NCBI RefSeq assembly: GCF_000258765.1
Contig: NZ_AJLT01000042.1
Span: 1 to 64,000, forward strand
Length of the DNA stretch: 64,000 bases
Direction: 5' to 3'
From: Gillisia marina
GTDB taxonomy: Bacteria > Bacteroidota > Bacteroidia > Flavobacteriales > Flavobacteriaceae
Shown here: positions 7,946-18,152 of the stretch, in pieces
Layout: every line of letters begins with the position of its first letter
Position numbering within the stretch: position 1 is the stretch's first letter
The notes under the pieces: model-generated
What the model was told of the DNA's origin: nothing
The model's input: the letters and a program-made list of their open reading frames with translations, nothing else
Databases searched by the model: none
Position numbers and translations under genes: made by a program

Positions 7946-8481
7946 ATGAAAAAGATTTTAGCCTTTGCGGGCTCCAATAGCAGTACTTCTATCAATCATC
8001 AATTCATTGCGCATATTGCCAATAGAATCCACGGGCATGATATTAAGGTTGTACGTTTATCGGAGTATGATATCCCAATGTTTAGTGTAGATAAGCAAAA
8101 CACCAATGGCTTTCCTTTAGATATACAAGTAATTAAAAACTTGATTGCTGAACATGACGCCTTGATGATCTCTGTAAACGAACATAATGGAGCCGTTTCA
8201 TCATTTTTTAAGAATATTCTGGATTGGCTTTCAAGGTTGGACCGCAATTTTTTAGAAGATAAAAAAATATTATTGGTGAGTACTTCTCCCGGAGCACGTG
8301 TGCAGCATCTTCGTTGGAATATACCAAAGGAATTTTACCAAGGTTTGGAGGGCAAGTAATAGAAAGTTTTAGTTTTCCTTCTTTCAACGACAATTTTGCC
8401 GATGATGCCATTCAAAATGAGGTTTTGAATATGGGCATTGAAGATGTCTTGACTACCTTTGCGCATGAAATTGAAATCTAA
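7946..8481 (+). pseudogene. NADPH-dependent FMN reductase family protein, frameshifted
   Basis: This is a flavodoxin-fold NAD(P)H:FMN oxidoreductase. It opens with ILAFAGSNSSTSINHQ (the FMN-phosphate loop), then SVNEHNGAVSSFFKNILDWLSR and LLVSTSPGAR. After Arg at about residue 118 the frame is lost and stops at 8359. In a second frame the normal C-terminus follows: GILPRFGGQVIESFSFPSF, then NDNFADDAI, ending at a TAA at 8481. Adding one base at about 8300 (CGTGTGCA to CGTGGTGCA) gives ARGAAS and an intact 178-residue protein. The repaired gene ends exactly where pabB begins, which supports one transcript. Redox partner unknown. Confidence 0.85.
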
Positions 8482-9785
8482 GTGCGTACTACTACAGAAT
8501 TTTTATTAGAAGATCCAACAACATTTAAACAGAAGCTTTTTCAATGGAGTTCCCAATTCTATGAAATTGCTTGGCTGGATAGTAATAACTATCCTCAAAC
8601 AAGTTCTAATTTTGAAGCCGTATTGGCTGTAGAAGCTTTTACCGCCTTAAAAACAGATTATCACGGTGCTTTCGAGCAATTGAAAGAATATCAAGATACC
8701 ACCAAAGATTGGATTTTTGGATATCTTTCTTACGATCTTAAAAATGATCTAGAGAATTTGAGTTCCAAGAATTTCGATGGATTGAATTTTCCTGATCTCT
8801 ATTTTTTTCAGCCTCAAAAATTGATTCTGGTTGGGAAGGAGAAGGTTGAGTTTCGTTATTTGAACATAGTAGAGGATGAAATCGCTTCAGATTATAAAGA
8901 AATTCTTCAACTAGGCTTAGACTCGAAAACTATTTCTTCTGAAGAAAAAAATGAAGCAACACCTATCCAAGCACGGATTTCAAAAGAAGAATATCTAGCG
9001 AAAGTTTCAGAAATGTTGGAGCATATTCATCGAGGCGATATTTATGAAGCAACTTTTGTCAGGAATATTATGCGGAGAAAAGAACTATAGATCCCGCAAA
9101 AGTGTTTCAGAATCTAAATGAAATTTCTTCCCCACCGTTTGCTTCATTTCTAAAATTAGAAGATTATTATCTGCTTTCGGCATCTCCGGAGCGGTATATA
9201 AAAAAGGATGGCAATAAAGTGATTTCTCAACCCATAAAAGGAACTGCCCGAAGAGCCGAAACCGAAGAAGAGGATGAGAAGATCATAGAAATGCTGGCGA
9301 AAGATCCAAAAGAGCTTTCAGAAAATGTGATGATCGTAGATTTGGTGCGTAACGATATTTCCAGAGTCGCTAAAAAGGGAAGTGTTCACGTGGACGAACT
9401 ATGTAAAGTGTATTCTTTTAAGCAGGTTCATCAGTTAATTTCAACTATTTCAGCAGAACTTGAAGTGGGCACAACCCCGGTAGAGGTGTTACAAGCCACG
9501 TTTCCCATGGGAAGCATGACCGGTGCACCAAAGATCTCTGCAATGAAGATTATTGATGAACTAGAAGAAAGCAAACGTGGCTTATACAGTGGAGCAGTTG
9601 GCTATTTTACTCCAGAAGGAGATTTCGATTTTAATGTAGTAATAAGGAGTATTCTCTATAACGCAAGCTCCAAATATGTGTCATTTTCGGTTGGAGGTGC
9701 AATTACTTCTAAATCTATTCCCGAGCAGGAATATGAAGAATGCCAGTTAAAAGCGAAGGCGATGCTAGAGGCACTACAATCTTAA
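8482..9785 (+). pseudogene. pabB: Aminodeoxychorismate synthase component I (PabB) / anthranilate synthase I family, frameshifted
   Basis: PabB turns chorismate into 4-amino-4-deoxychorismate for folate synthesis. The gene starts with GTG at 8482, directly after the previous stop. The first frame ends at 9090 with a wrong tail after HIHRGDIYEAT; the second, in which 9102-9785 is read, carries SSPPFASF, SPERYIKK, SQPIKGTARR, ENVMIVDLVRND, GSMTGAPK and YSGAVGYF, the chorismate-binding core. Expected sequence at the break is IYEANFCQEYYAEK; one A missing at 9051-9052 explains it. Repaired length is 434 residues, normal for flavobacterial PabB. The tilS and dsbD genes follow. TrpE-type function is less likely, as no trp genes are near. 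Confidence 0.88.
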
Positions 9786-9851
9786 AATCCGCTTGGCTGG
9801 GAATCCCTTAAAAGTTCTTTTTTTGCCAAGTCTTAAAACGGGCTTATTTCT

Positions 9852-9859
9852 TATCTTTG
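9852..9859 (+). promoter_or_regulatory. Bacteroidota -7 element (TATCTTTG) immediately before tilS
   Basis: TATCTTTG is an exact TAnnTTTG match ending only 6 bases before the tilS ATG at 9866. Used as a promoter, it would yield a leaderless or nearly leaderless mRNA. Confidence 0.45.
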
Positions 9860-9865
9860 AATCTT

Positions 9866-11179
9866 ATGGAAAAAGCCTTCAAAAATCACCTGAAATCTGA
9901 ATTCCCTTTTTTATGCCAAGGCAAATTATTACTGGCAATAAGTGGAGGAGTAGATAGCGTGGTTTTGGCTCATCTCTGTAAACTGGCTAAATTGAATTTT
10001 TCCATTGCCCATTGTAATTTTAACCTTCGGGCTGAAGAAAGTGATGCCGATGAGGAGTTTGTTTTGGATTTAGCTGAAAGGCTGAATTGTGAAGTTTTTA
10101 TAGAAAATTTCGATACTCCAACTTTTGCTGAAGAGGCCAAAATTTCCATCCAAATGGCAGCCAGAGAATTAAGGTATCATTGGTTTGAAGAGCTAAGTGC
10201 TGCTATGAAGTTCGATTATGTGTTAACTGCACATCATGCGAATGACAATCTGGAGACTTTTTTAATCAATCTGGTTCGAGGAAGCGGATTAGAAGGTTTT
10301 ACCGGGATTAAAGCCGTAAATAATTCGGTTGTTAGACCTTTGCTTTCTTTTTCTAGAAAAGAGATCGAAACATATGCGAACGATCATAAAATTATTTGGA
10401 GAGAAGATAGTAGCAATGCTTCCAATAAATACCTTCGGAATAAAATTCGTCATGATATTATTCCAATTTTAGAAGAGTTGAATCCGCAGTTGTTGGAGAG
10501 TTTTCAGAATACGCAATCGCATCTTACAGAAACTTCAAATTTGGTTGAAGATTATATAAGCTTGATCTATCCTGAAATTGTTGCTAAGAACGTGTATGGA
10601 TATGAGCTAAAAGTGGATTATTTGAAGAAACTGCCGAATCCAAAAGCAGTTTTATATCAATTACTTAAAACCTTCGGCTTTTCTGAATGGAATGACGTGT
10701 ATCAACTTTTGGATGCGCAAACCGGGAAAATGGTCCTTTCTGAAACACATAGATTAATAAAGGATAGAGAAGTCTTACTTTTAACCGAGATCCCTTCAGA
10801 AGAAAAGACTCAGAAATATGGGATAAGGGAAGGAGAGCAAATAATTATGTTGCCAGTTGGTAGATTCACTATTTCTGAGGTAGATAAAATAGCCAATGAT
10901 ACCCCAAACAGCATCTATGTAAATAAAGAATTGCTTCAATACCCCTTGATTTTACGAAAATGGCAGAAGGGAGATTTCTTTTACCCTTTTGGCATGAAAG
11001 GAAAGAAAAAGTTAAGCGACTTTTTTAAAGACAATAAATTATCTTTGCCCGAGAAGGAAAATAGCTGGTTGCTGTGTTCTAATGAAGATATTGTATGGGT
11101 TATAAATCAGCGTGCAGATAATAGATTTGCCATTACAGATCCTTCTCAAAAAATATTAAAAATCACCTATTCTTTATGA
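9866..11179 (+). CDS. tilS: tRNA(Ile)-lysidine synthase
   Basis: TilS attaches lysine to C34 of the CAU-anticodon tRNA(Ile), so that it reads AUA codons. The 437-residue protein has the PP-loop SGGVDS at residues 26-31, HCNFNLRAEESDADE, TAHHANDNLETFLINL and RGSGLEGFTGI, then SRKEI and RNKIRHDIIPIL, all in the N-terminal catalytic domain. The C-terminal domain ends with RKWQKGDFFYPFGMKGKKKLSDFF, the typical TilS C-terminal motif. I start at the ATG at 9866; a TTG three codons earlier overlaps the -7 element. The stop overlaps the dsbD start by 4 bases (ATGA), so the two are translationally coupled. Essential in nearly all bacteria. Confidence 0.95.
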   Translation: MEKAFKNHLKSEFPFLCQGKLLLAISGGVDSVVLAHLCKLAKLNFSIAHCNFNLRAEESDADEEFVLDLAERLNCEVFIENFDTPTFAEEAKISIQMAARELRYHWFEELSAAMKFDYVLTAHHANDNLETFLINLVRGSGLEGFTGIKAVNNSVVRPLLSFSRKEIETYANDHKIIWREDSSNASNKYLRNKIRHDIIPILEELNPQLLESFQNTQSHLTETSNLVEDYISLIYPEIVAKNVYGYELKVDYLKKLPNPKAVLYQLLKTFGFSEWNDVYQLLDAQTGKMVLSETHRLIKDREVLLLTEIPSEEKTQKYGIREGEQIIMLPVGRFTISEVDKIANDTPNSIYVNKELLQYPLILRKWQKGDFFYPFGMKGKKKLSDFFKDNKLSLPEKENSWLLCSNEDIVWVINQRADNRFAITDPSQKILKITYSL

Positions 11180-13176
11180 AATATTTCTGGTCACTGCTCC
11201 TTTTATTAATATTCCCTATCACTTTATTTTCTCAGGTTTTCACTTCTTCAGATGAAGATGCACAAATTGTAGAACCTATTTCTTGGGACTCTCATTTGGA
11301 AAAGGAAAATGATAGTATTTATAAGCTAAAATTTACCGCGAATTTGGATAAGGGTTGGCATTTGTATGCACAAGATGTACCAGAAGGAGGGCCAATTGCT
11401 ACAAGTTTTACCTTTAATAATTCTAGTTCTACCTACGAGTTAATTGGAGAAACATCAGAACCTAATGTACCTACGTATTATGATGAGGTATTTGGAATGG
11501 AGATTAAATATTTTGACGATAAAGCAGAGTTTTTTCAGACTATAAAAGTTATTGATCCTGACGCGATTATTGAGGTTGAGGTAGAGTTTATGGTTTGTAA
11601 TGATGAAATGTGTTTACCTCCAGATATCGTTCCGTTTCAGATTTCTGTAGCAGCGAATAAAACGACAAAGGGCTATGCAAATGAAGAAATAACTCCAATA
11701 GATCTAGAGAAAACTGAAGCTCTTAGTTTGGAGATGAAGGGCTGGGAAAAATACAAACCGGAAGGTGAGGAAAAAGATGGTTTTATGACCATTTTTCTAT
11801 TAGGTTTTTTAGGTGGACTGATCGCTTTATTAACTCCTTGCGTATTTCCTATGATTCCTTTGACGGTTTCATTTTTTACCAAGGGCGCAAAAAGTCGAAA
11901 AAAGGGACTAGTAAATGCCATTCTCTATGGCCTATTTATATTTTTGATTTACTTATTATTGAGTGTTCCTTTCCATCTTTTAGATAGTCTAGCTCCGGAA
12001 ATCCTAAATAATATATCTACAAACGTCACTTTAAACATTGTTTTCTTTGTCATTTTTATAGTATTCGCATTCTCATTTTTTGGGTACTACGAGATCACTT
12101 TACCAAGTTCATGGAGCAGTAAAATGGACGATAAAGCCTCCAGTATCGGAGGTGTGGTAGGCATCTTTTTTATGGCGCTTACTTTAGCTTTGGTTTCGTT
12201 TTCTTGTACAGGACCTATCTTGGGTTCACTTCTAGGAGGATCTTTAAGTAGCAATGGAGGCGCAATGCAGCTTTCCTTCGGAATGGGTGGTTTTGGTCTT
12301 GCTTTGGCCTTGCCCTTTGCATTATTTGCCTTATTCCCTAACTGGTTGAATTCTTTACCTAAAAGCGGCGGCTGGTTAAATACCGTAAAAGTGGTTCTTG
12401 GATTTATAGAATTAGCACTCGCCTTTAAATTTCTTTCTAATGCAGATTTGGTTGAACATTGGGGTCTTTTAAAAAGAGAGATTTTTATTGGAATCTGGAT
12501 CTTAGTAGGACTGGGATTGATGCTATATTTATTCGGAATTATACGGTTTCCTCATGATGGGCCTAAAAAGAAACTAACAAAATCTAGATTCGGTTTTGGA
12601 GCGCTTACCTTCATTTTTGTTCTCTATCTTTTCCCGGGATTAACAAATTCCGGATTTGCAAACCTTAAACTTTTAAGCGGATTCCCACCGCCATTATTCT
12701 ACAGTGTTTATGAGAAAGACACCCAAGGCCCTTTAGGACTTAAGGCTTATAAGAGTTGGGAAAAGGGATTGGAGATCGCAAAGCAGGAGAATAAGCCAAT
12801 CATCATAGATTTTACAGGTTGGGCTTGTGTGAACTGTCGAAAAATGGAAGAACAAGTTTGGAGTAATCCGGAGGTATATGAGGTGTTGAAGAACGATTAT
12901 ATTCTGGTTTCCTTATACGTGGATGATCGTGAAAAATTACCGGAACATGAACAATTTAAGTATGTTCGGGCTAATGGAAGCATCAAAAAGATCAAGACTA
13001 TTGGTGATAAATGGGCTACATTCCAGACAGTGAATTTTCAGAATAATTCACAGCCGTTTTATGTGCTTTTAGATACTGATTTAAATTTACTTAATCCGCC
13101 AATTGGGTATACTCCAGACTCTAAAGAATATCTAGAATGGTTGCAGCAAGGACTTCAAAAAAGGGAAAAAGAGTAG
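11176..13176 (+). CDS. dsbD: Thiol:disulfide interchange protein DsbD
   Basis: DsbD carries reducing power from cytoplasmic thioredoxin across the inner membrane to periplasmic substrates. The 666-residue protein has a signal sequence (ending in LFSQVF), an N-terminal immunoglobulin-like domain with CNDEMC, a central eight-helix membrane domain with its two redox cysteines in LTPCVFPMIPL and SFSCTGPILG, and a C-terminal thioredoxin domain with GWACVNCRKME (Cys551 and Cys554). All cysteine pairs needed for the relay are present. It overlaps tilS by four bases. A short GCCCAT/ATGGGC hairpin at 13245-13257 lies in the gap to the next gene; I cannot tell whether it terminates. Confidence 0.93.
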   Translation: MKYFWSLLLLLIFPITLFSQVFTSSDEDAQIVEPISWDSHLEKENDSIYKLKFTANLDKGWHLYAQDVPEGGPIATSFTFNNSSSTYELIGETSEPNVPTYYDEVFGMEIKYFDDKAEFFQTIKVIDPDAIIEVEVEFMVCNDEMCLPPDIVPFQISVAANKTTKGYANEEITPIDLEKTEALSLEMKGWEKYKPEGEEKDGFMTIFLLGFLGGLIALLTPCVFPMIPLTVSFFTKGAKSRKKGLVNAILYGLFIFLIYLLLSVPFHLLDSLAPEILNNISTNVTLNIVFFVIFIVFAFSFFGYYEITLPSSWSSKMDDKASSIGGVVGIFFMALTLALVSFSCTGPILGSLLGGSLSSNGGAMQLSFGMGGFGLALALPFALFALFPNWLNSLPKSGGWLNTVKVVLGFIELALAFKFLSNADLVEHWGLLKREIFIGIWILVGLGLMLYLFGIIRFPHDGPKKKLTKSRFGFGALTFIFVLYLFPGLTNSGFANLKLLSGFPPPLFYSVYEKDTQGPLGLKAYKSWEKGLEIAKQENKPIIIDFTGWACVNCRKMEEQVWSNPEVYEVLKNDYILVSLYVDDREKLPEHEQFKYVRANGSIKKIKTIGDKWATFQTVNFQNNSQPFYVLLDTDLNLLNPPIGYTPDSKEYLEWLQQGLQKREKE

Positions 13177-13340
13177 AAATCTAAATTTTTCGAGGTTAGT
13201 CAGTTAATTTCTATCTTTAGGTTTTTAAAGCTTTAAATATGAAAGCCCATAATGGGCATTTAACAAAAAGGTCAATTCCATATCCTGAAATATCGAATTA
13301 TTTGAGTATAGGAAAGACATGACCGCTAAATTTTATTTCT

Positions 13341-15194
13341 ATGAAATTAACCCATTCCCCGCTTATTTTTATAATAAGCCTTTTTCTATCCCTTTCAGTA
13401 TTTTCTCAAGCTGAAGACGAATATCAAGTAGCCGATAATTATACAAAACAGGAAGTTGAGATCACGATGCGCGATGGTATAAAATTGCATACCACCATCT
13501 ATTCTCCGAAGGATACTTCTAAGAAATATCCAATTTTATTACAACGAACTCCATATAGTTCTAGACCATATGGAAAAGATCAGTTTAGATCTAAAATAGG
13601 GCCTAATGAATACTTGATGAAAGAAGGAAACATCATTGTATATCAAGATGTACGAGGAAGATGGATGAGCGAAGGGGTGTACGATAATATGCGGGCATAT
13701 ATTCCGAAGAAAAAAGGGAAACAAGTAGATGAAGCTAGCGATACTTACGAAACCATAGACTGGTTGGTGAAGAATGTAAAAAATAATTCGGGGAAAGTAG
13801 GAACTTGGGGAATCTCATATCCTGGATACTATGCCTTATACTCTCTTTTAGATGCGCACCCGGCTTTAAAAGCTGTTTCTCCACAGGCGGGAATTGGAGA
13901 TTTTTTCTTCGATGATTTCCATCATAATGGTGCTTATTTGCTGAGTTATTGGAGAGCTACTGCCGTTTTTGGATATGAAAAAACAAAACCTACAGATTCT
14001 GCTTGGTACAAATTCCCAGAGTTGGGAACTCAGGATCAATATCAATTTTTCTTGGATAACGGTCCGTTAAGTAATTTGGATAAATATTATAAAGAAGACA
14101 ATGTTTTCTGGACTCAGTTAAAAGAGCATTCTAGCTACGATGAATTCTGGAAGTCCAGAGGATTGATTCAACATTTGAAAGACATCAAACCGGCAGTGAT
14201 GGTTGTAGGAGGATTATTTGATGCTGAAGATTTGTATGGTCCATTTGAATCTTATAAAAATATTGAGGCAAAAAGCGATAATTACAATACGATGGTTTTT
14301 GGACCATGGAGTCACGGAGATTGGGCGAGAGATTCGAAAAGACAAGCGATTGGAAACGTATATTTTGGAGATGATATCTCTAAAAATTATCAAAAAGATA
14401 TCGAAACTAAATTCTTCAATCATTTCTTAAAAGGATCCGGAACTAAAGAATCTGGATTACCAGAAGCTTATGTTTTTGATACCGGAAATATGAAATGGGA
14501 TAGCTTCGAGCAATGGCCTCCAAAAGAAACCGTTAAGAAAACATGGTTTTTAGGTGCTGATCAAGAGTTATCAGAAACTGCTTCAGAAGAAAACCAAACT
14601 TTTATAAGCGATCCTAAAAAACCGGTTCCTTATTCAGAAGATATCAAGATGGTATTTACACCAAGAAAATATATGACAGATGATCAGCGATTCTCTGCAA
14701 GAAGACCAGATGTATTGGTTTATGAAACTTCTGTTTTAGAAGAGGATATGAGTTTGGTAGGTGCTATTGAAGCACATTTACATGTTGCAACGACCGGAAC
14801 CGATGCAGATTGGATCGTGAAAGTTATAGATGTGTATCCTCCAGATGCTGAAGATACCGAGGAAACTCAGGAATATTTGAAAATGAGCAATTATCATATG
14901 ATGGTGCGTAGCGAGGTAATGAGAGGACGTTTTAGAAATAGTTTTGAGAATCCGGAGCCATTCAAGGCTGGTGAGAAAACTTCAGTTGACATTACGTTAC
15001 AGGACATTAACCATACTTTTAAGAAGGGTCATAAATTACAAATTCAGGTACAAAGCACTTGGTTTCCTTTAATAGATCTTAATCCGCAGACATTTGTTCC
15101 TAATATTTTCAAGGCTGAAGAAGGAGATTTCAAAAAACAAACTCATACTGTATATGGAGATTCTACAATCGAGTTTTCTATGCTTAAAGAATAA
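13341..15194 (+). CDS. Secreted CocE/NonD (S15-type) hydrolase
   Basis: This 617-residue alpha/beta hydrolase belongs to the X-Pro dipeptidyl-peptidase / CocE family, which includes alpha-amino-acid ester hydrolases, glutaryl-acylases and cocaine esterase. A signal peptide (SPLIFIISLFLSLSVFSQ) sends it to the periplasm or beyond. Family features are YQDVRGRWMSEG, the nucleophile elbow GTWGISYPGYYAL, GGLFDAEDLYG with the acid, GPWSHGDWARD with the catalytic His, and a C-terminal jelly-roll region (VATTGTDADWIVKVIDVYP). The substrate is unknown; a peptide or acylated amino acid is the usual guess. It is followed by a repeat-bearing gap and a lipoprotein peptidase candidate, so the two may both serve peptide use (inference). 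Confidence 0.88.
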   Translation: MKLTHSPLIFIISLFLSLSVFSQAEDEYQVADNYTKQEVEITMRDGIKLHTTIYSPKDTSKKYPILLQRTPYSSRPYGKDQFRSKIGPNEYLMKEGNIIVYQDVRGRWMSEGVYDNMRAYIPKKKGKQVDEASDTYETIDWLVKNVKNNSGKVGTWGISYPGYYALYSLLDAHPALKAVSPQAGIGDFFFDDFHHNGAYLLSYWRATAVFGYEKTKPTDSAWYKFPELGTQDQYQFFLDNGPLSNLDKYYKEDNVFWTQLKEHSSYDEFWKSRGLIQHLKDIKPAVMVVGGLFDAEDLYGPFESYKNIEAKSDNYNTMVFGPWSHGDWARDSKRQAIGNVYFGDDISKNYQKDIETKFFNHFLKGSGTKESGLPEAYVFDTGNMKWDSFEQWPPKETVKKTWFLGADQELSETASEENQTFISDPKKPVPYSEDIKMVFTPRKYMTDDQRFSARRPDVLVYETSVLEEDMSLVGAIEAHLHVATTGTDADWIVKVIDVYPPDAEDTEETQEYLKMSNYHMMVRSEVMRGRFRNSFENPEPFKAGEKTSVDITLQDINHTFKKGHKLQIQVQSTWFPLIDLNPQTFVPNIFKAEEGDFKKQTHTVYGDSTIEFSMLKE

Positions 15195-15261
15195 TTGATT
15201 GAGAATTTGTTATAAATAAAGCGATTAGTACAAATTCGTGTTGTGTTAAAATTATTACTGC

Positions 15262-15352
15262 GTCACCCTGAATTTATTTCAGGGTCTCAAAATGTATTAA
15301 TTTATATATTGTTATGAAATTCTTAAACTTCTGACGTTTAAAACAGGGTGAC
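15262..15352. repeat. Hairpin repeat copy with an inverted partner
   Basis: ACCCTGAA/TTCAGGGT with loop TTTAT forms a hairpin at 15265-15285, the same family as 5217-5237 and 60927-60987. A piece CAGGGTGAC at 15344-15352 is the reverse complement of GTCACCCTG at 15262-15270, so the region may also fold as a longer outer stem. It lies between two co-oriented genes. Confidence 0.65.
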
Positions 15353-15399
15353 CTTCTTTATGGGTTTATGATACTTTACGGACAATCAAAAATGAATAA

Positions 15400-17229
15400 A
15401 TGAAAAACATATTTAAAGGAATAATTGCAATGGCTTTACTAAGCATTGTAATTGCCTGTGAAGACGACAAAAAAGATCAAGTATTATCTTCAGAAGAAAT
15501 TGCGAAAAACTCTAAGGATTTGAACGATTATTTCGAAGTTGAATTTGAAAAAGATGTTGCAGATTCTCCGATGATGCAAACTCGTTTGGGAAGAAAAACA
15601 GACTATGGGAAATGGGATGATTTTTCTACTCAGAAGTATGCAGATGATCTGGAGAAAGCAAAAAAGCGATTGGAATTTATTGAAAAGGTAGATGATGTTT
15701 CCTTAGATGAGCAAACCAAATTAAGCTACCGACTGGCTAAGCAAGGCCTGAAAGAAGAAGTAGCAGATTACGATTATAGATTTTATAATTACCCTATCAA
15801 CCAGATGCACGGGTATCATGCAGAGTTACCGGCATTCTTAATCAATATGCACCGAATAGATTCTGTTGCAGATGCTGAAGCTTATATTGAAAGATTGAAT
15901 GGGTTTCCAAAGGCGATGGAGCAAATTGTAGAGGGATTAAAGGTGAGAGAACAAAATGGGATCTTACCTCCAAAATTTGTTTTTGAAAAGGTAATCGACG
16001 ATTCTCGGAATGTTTTAAAAGGAAGACCTTTTACCAATTCTAAGGAAGCCAGTGCACTTTTAGAAGATTTGAAATCGAAAGTTAAAGGTTTGAAATTATC
16101 AGAAGCAGAGCACTTGAAGCTTATTAATAAAGCTGAAAATGCCTTGAATACTTCTGTTAGAGAAGCTTATGAGAGTTTAATTACCACCTTGGAAGATCAG
16201 CAACAGCGTGCCACAACAGATCATGGCGCCTGGAAATTTCCTAAAGGAGAAGATTATTATAACAATAGGCTTAAAAGAATCACTACCACAAACTTAAAGG
16301 CAAATGAAATCCATGAGATTGGATTGAGTGAAGTTGCTCGAATCCATGGCGAAATGGAAGAGATCATGAAAGCTACCGGATTTAAAGGTTCCTTACAGGA
16401 TTTCTTTGAGTTTATGAGAACAGATAAGCAGTTTTATTATGCAAATACTCCTGAAGGTAAAAAACGTTATTTAGCTGAAGCTACCGGGCTAATAAATAAG
16501 ATGAAAGGGAAGTTAGATGACCTTTTCATCACCAAGCCTGAGGCAGATATTGTAGTAAAAGCTGTGGAAGCATTTAGGGAAAAGAGTGCCGGAAAGGCTT
16601 TTTATCAAGCTCCGGCAATCGATGGTTCCAGACCGGGAACATATTATGCGAATTTATATGACATGGAGGCAATGCCAATCTATCAGATGGAAGCCTTGGC
16701 TTTTCATGAGGGAATTCCTGGGCACCATATGCAAATAGCAATTGCACAAGAATTGGATAGTATTCCTATGTTCAGAAAATTCTCTTTTTATACGGCCTAT
16801 GTTGAAGGTTGGGGATTATATAGTGAATTGGTGCCAAAAGAAATTGGGTTCTATAAAGATCCTTATTCAGATTTTGGACGTTTGGCAATGGAACTTTGGA
16901 GATCTTGCCGATTGGTAGTGGATACCGGAATCCATGCTAAAAAATGGACTAGAGAAGAAGGGATTGCTTATTATAAAGACAATACTCCAAATGCAGAAAG
17001 TGATTGCGTAAAAATGGTAGAGAGACATATCGTGATGCCTGGACAGGCCACTGCCTATAAAATTGGGATGAACAAGATCGTTGAGCTAAGAGAAGAAGCT
17101 AAGGTACAATTAGGTGATGATTTCGATATCAGGGAATTTCATGATGTAGTTCTTACCAATGGTGCCGTGCCGCTGAATATTTTGGAAGAAATGATACAAG
17201 AATGGGTGCAGTCTAAGAAAACAACATAG
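15400..17229 (+). CDS. DUF885 family lipoprotein, putative metallopeptidase-like
   Basis: This 609-residue protein starts with a lipoprotein signal (MKNIFKGIIAMALLSIVIAC, then EDDKKD), so Cys20 should be acylated and the protein anchored facing the periplasm or outside. The body is helical and matches the DUF885 family. Near residue 440 it carries ALAFHEGIPGHHMQIAIAQ, an HExxH-like arrangement (HEGIPGHH), followed by VEGWGLYSELV, which suggests a gluzincin-type zinc site. The biochemical activity of DUF885 proteins is poorly defined, so peptidase is an inference. A perfect bidirectional terminator separates it from the convergent esterase gene. Confidence 0.85.
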   Translation: MKNIFKGIIAMALLSIVIACEDDKKDQVLSSEEIAKNSKDLNDYFEVEFEKDVADSPMMQTRLGRKTDYGKWDDFSTQKYADDLEKAKKRLEFIEKVDDVSLDEQTKLSYRLAKQGLKEEVADYDYRFYNYPINQMHGYHAELPAFLINMHRIDSVADAEAYIERLNGFPKAMEQIVEGLKVREQNGILPPKFVFEKVIDDSRNVLKGRPFTNSKEASALLEDLKSKVKGLKLSEAEHLKLINKAENALNTSVREAYESLITTLEDQQQRATTDHGAWKFPKGEDYYNNRLKRITTTNLKANEIHEIGLSEVARIHGEMEEIMKATGFKGSLQDFFEFMRTDKQFYYANTPEGKKRYLAEATGLINKMKGKLDDLFITKPEADIVVKAVEAFREKSAGKAFYQAPAIDGSRPGTYYANLYDMEAMPIYQMEALAFHEGIPGHHMQIAIAQELDSIPMFRKFSFYTAYVEGWGLYSELVPKEIGFYKDPYSDFGRLAMELWRSCRLVVDTGIHAKKWTREEGIAYYKDNTPNAESDCVKMVERHIVMPGQATAYKIGMNKIVELREEAKVQLGDDFDIREFHDVVLTNGAVPLNILEEMIQEWVQSKKTT

Positions 17230-17262
17230 TTGTACTGCATATAATACAATTTCAGTATTAAG

Positions 17263-17304
17263 AATCAAAAAGCCATCAATTTGAAAATTCATGGCTTTTT
17301 GATT
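17263..17304. terminator. Bidirectional terminator between DUF885 and esterase genes
   Basis: AATCAAAAAGCCAT and ATGGCTTTTTGATT form a perfect 14-pair stem with a 14-base loop. A/T runs on both flanks let it serve both converging genes. Confidence 0.85.
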
Positions 17305-17326
17305 TTCATAAACTAAATTTTTAAAG

Positions 17327-18152
17327 TCAATCTTCCAGATTCATTAACCAAAGTGCTGCATCAGCAAACAATCCAGCCCAGAGAGCTTCATTATGCTCCC
17401 CATTCGGAATAGATGCTATATTTATTTGAGCATTAGATGATAACTTGGAAGAAAGTATATCGTTCATTTTATACATCATTGGTACCATGGTTTCACTTTC
17501 TTTTTCGCCGGCTCTAAAGTAGAACTGATTTTCAAAAATGCTATTTTCAACTATACTTTCAGTCAGATTAAAAATTTGTTCAGAATACCAAAAACTGGGA
17601 GAGAAGATAATCGCTTTTCCAAACACGTCTGGATGCTTTAAAGTTGCGTAATACGAGAAAAGCCCACCCAAGGAGCTACCGCCAATAAAGGTGTTTTCAA
17701 CAGCTGGAGAAGTACTATAAAGGGAATCAACTTTTGGTTTTAATGTTTTCAGGATAAAATTTAGGTAACTATTTGCCTCGCCACCTTTATATTCCGGATG
17801 TGGGTAAGGTGTTAATTCGTCTATTCGTTTTTCATTCCCATGCTCGATCGCAACTACGATAAGTTCTAATTTTAAACTATCTAAAACCTCGTCTACTTTC
17901 CATTCTCCGACATAGGAAGTAGAAGCATCAAATAAATTCTGAGCATCTTGAAGATAGAGAACCGGATATTTTTTGGTGGAAGTTTTGTAAGATTCAGGTA
18001 CATACACCCAAATCTTTTTTTAGCGTATCCAATTGAGGAGCATTAATTACAAAGGTGTTTACATTTTTTGAAGCAGTAGATTGTGCTATTGTGGGTAGTG
18101 CAAACAATAATGTAACAACTACAACAAAGAAATTAGAAATTTGTTTATTCAT
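17327..18152 (-). pseudogene. Secreted alpha/beta-hydrolase esterase (Fes/IroE-like, PF00756 type), frameshifted
   Basis: Putative exported esterase. An ATG at 18152 opens a signal peptide (FFVVVVTTLLFALPTIAQ-like) and about 45 residues ending LDTLKK. At a run of seven A on the minus strand (T7 at 18015-18021) the frame is lost. In another frame the body continues IWVYVPESYKTSTKKYPVLY, LQDAQNLFDAS, the nucleophile elbow GGSSLGGLFSYYA, SPSFWYSEQ, and the His in NGEHNEALW, to a stop at 17327. Six A would give an intact 274-residue protein. The family includes siderophore and cinnamoyl esterases; I cannot name the substrate. The start overlaps the end of the DUF2254 gene by 8 bases. Confidence 0.85.

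Noticed and set aside
8208-8411. Minus-strand frame across the FMN reductase break, as a possible real gene
   Set aside because: It has no recognisable domain and the plus strand in both frames gives a coherent FMN reductase.
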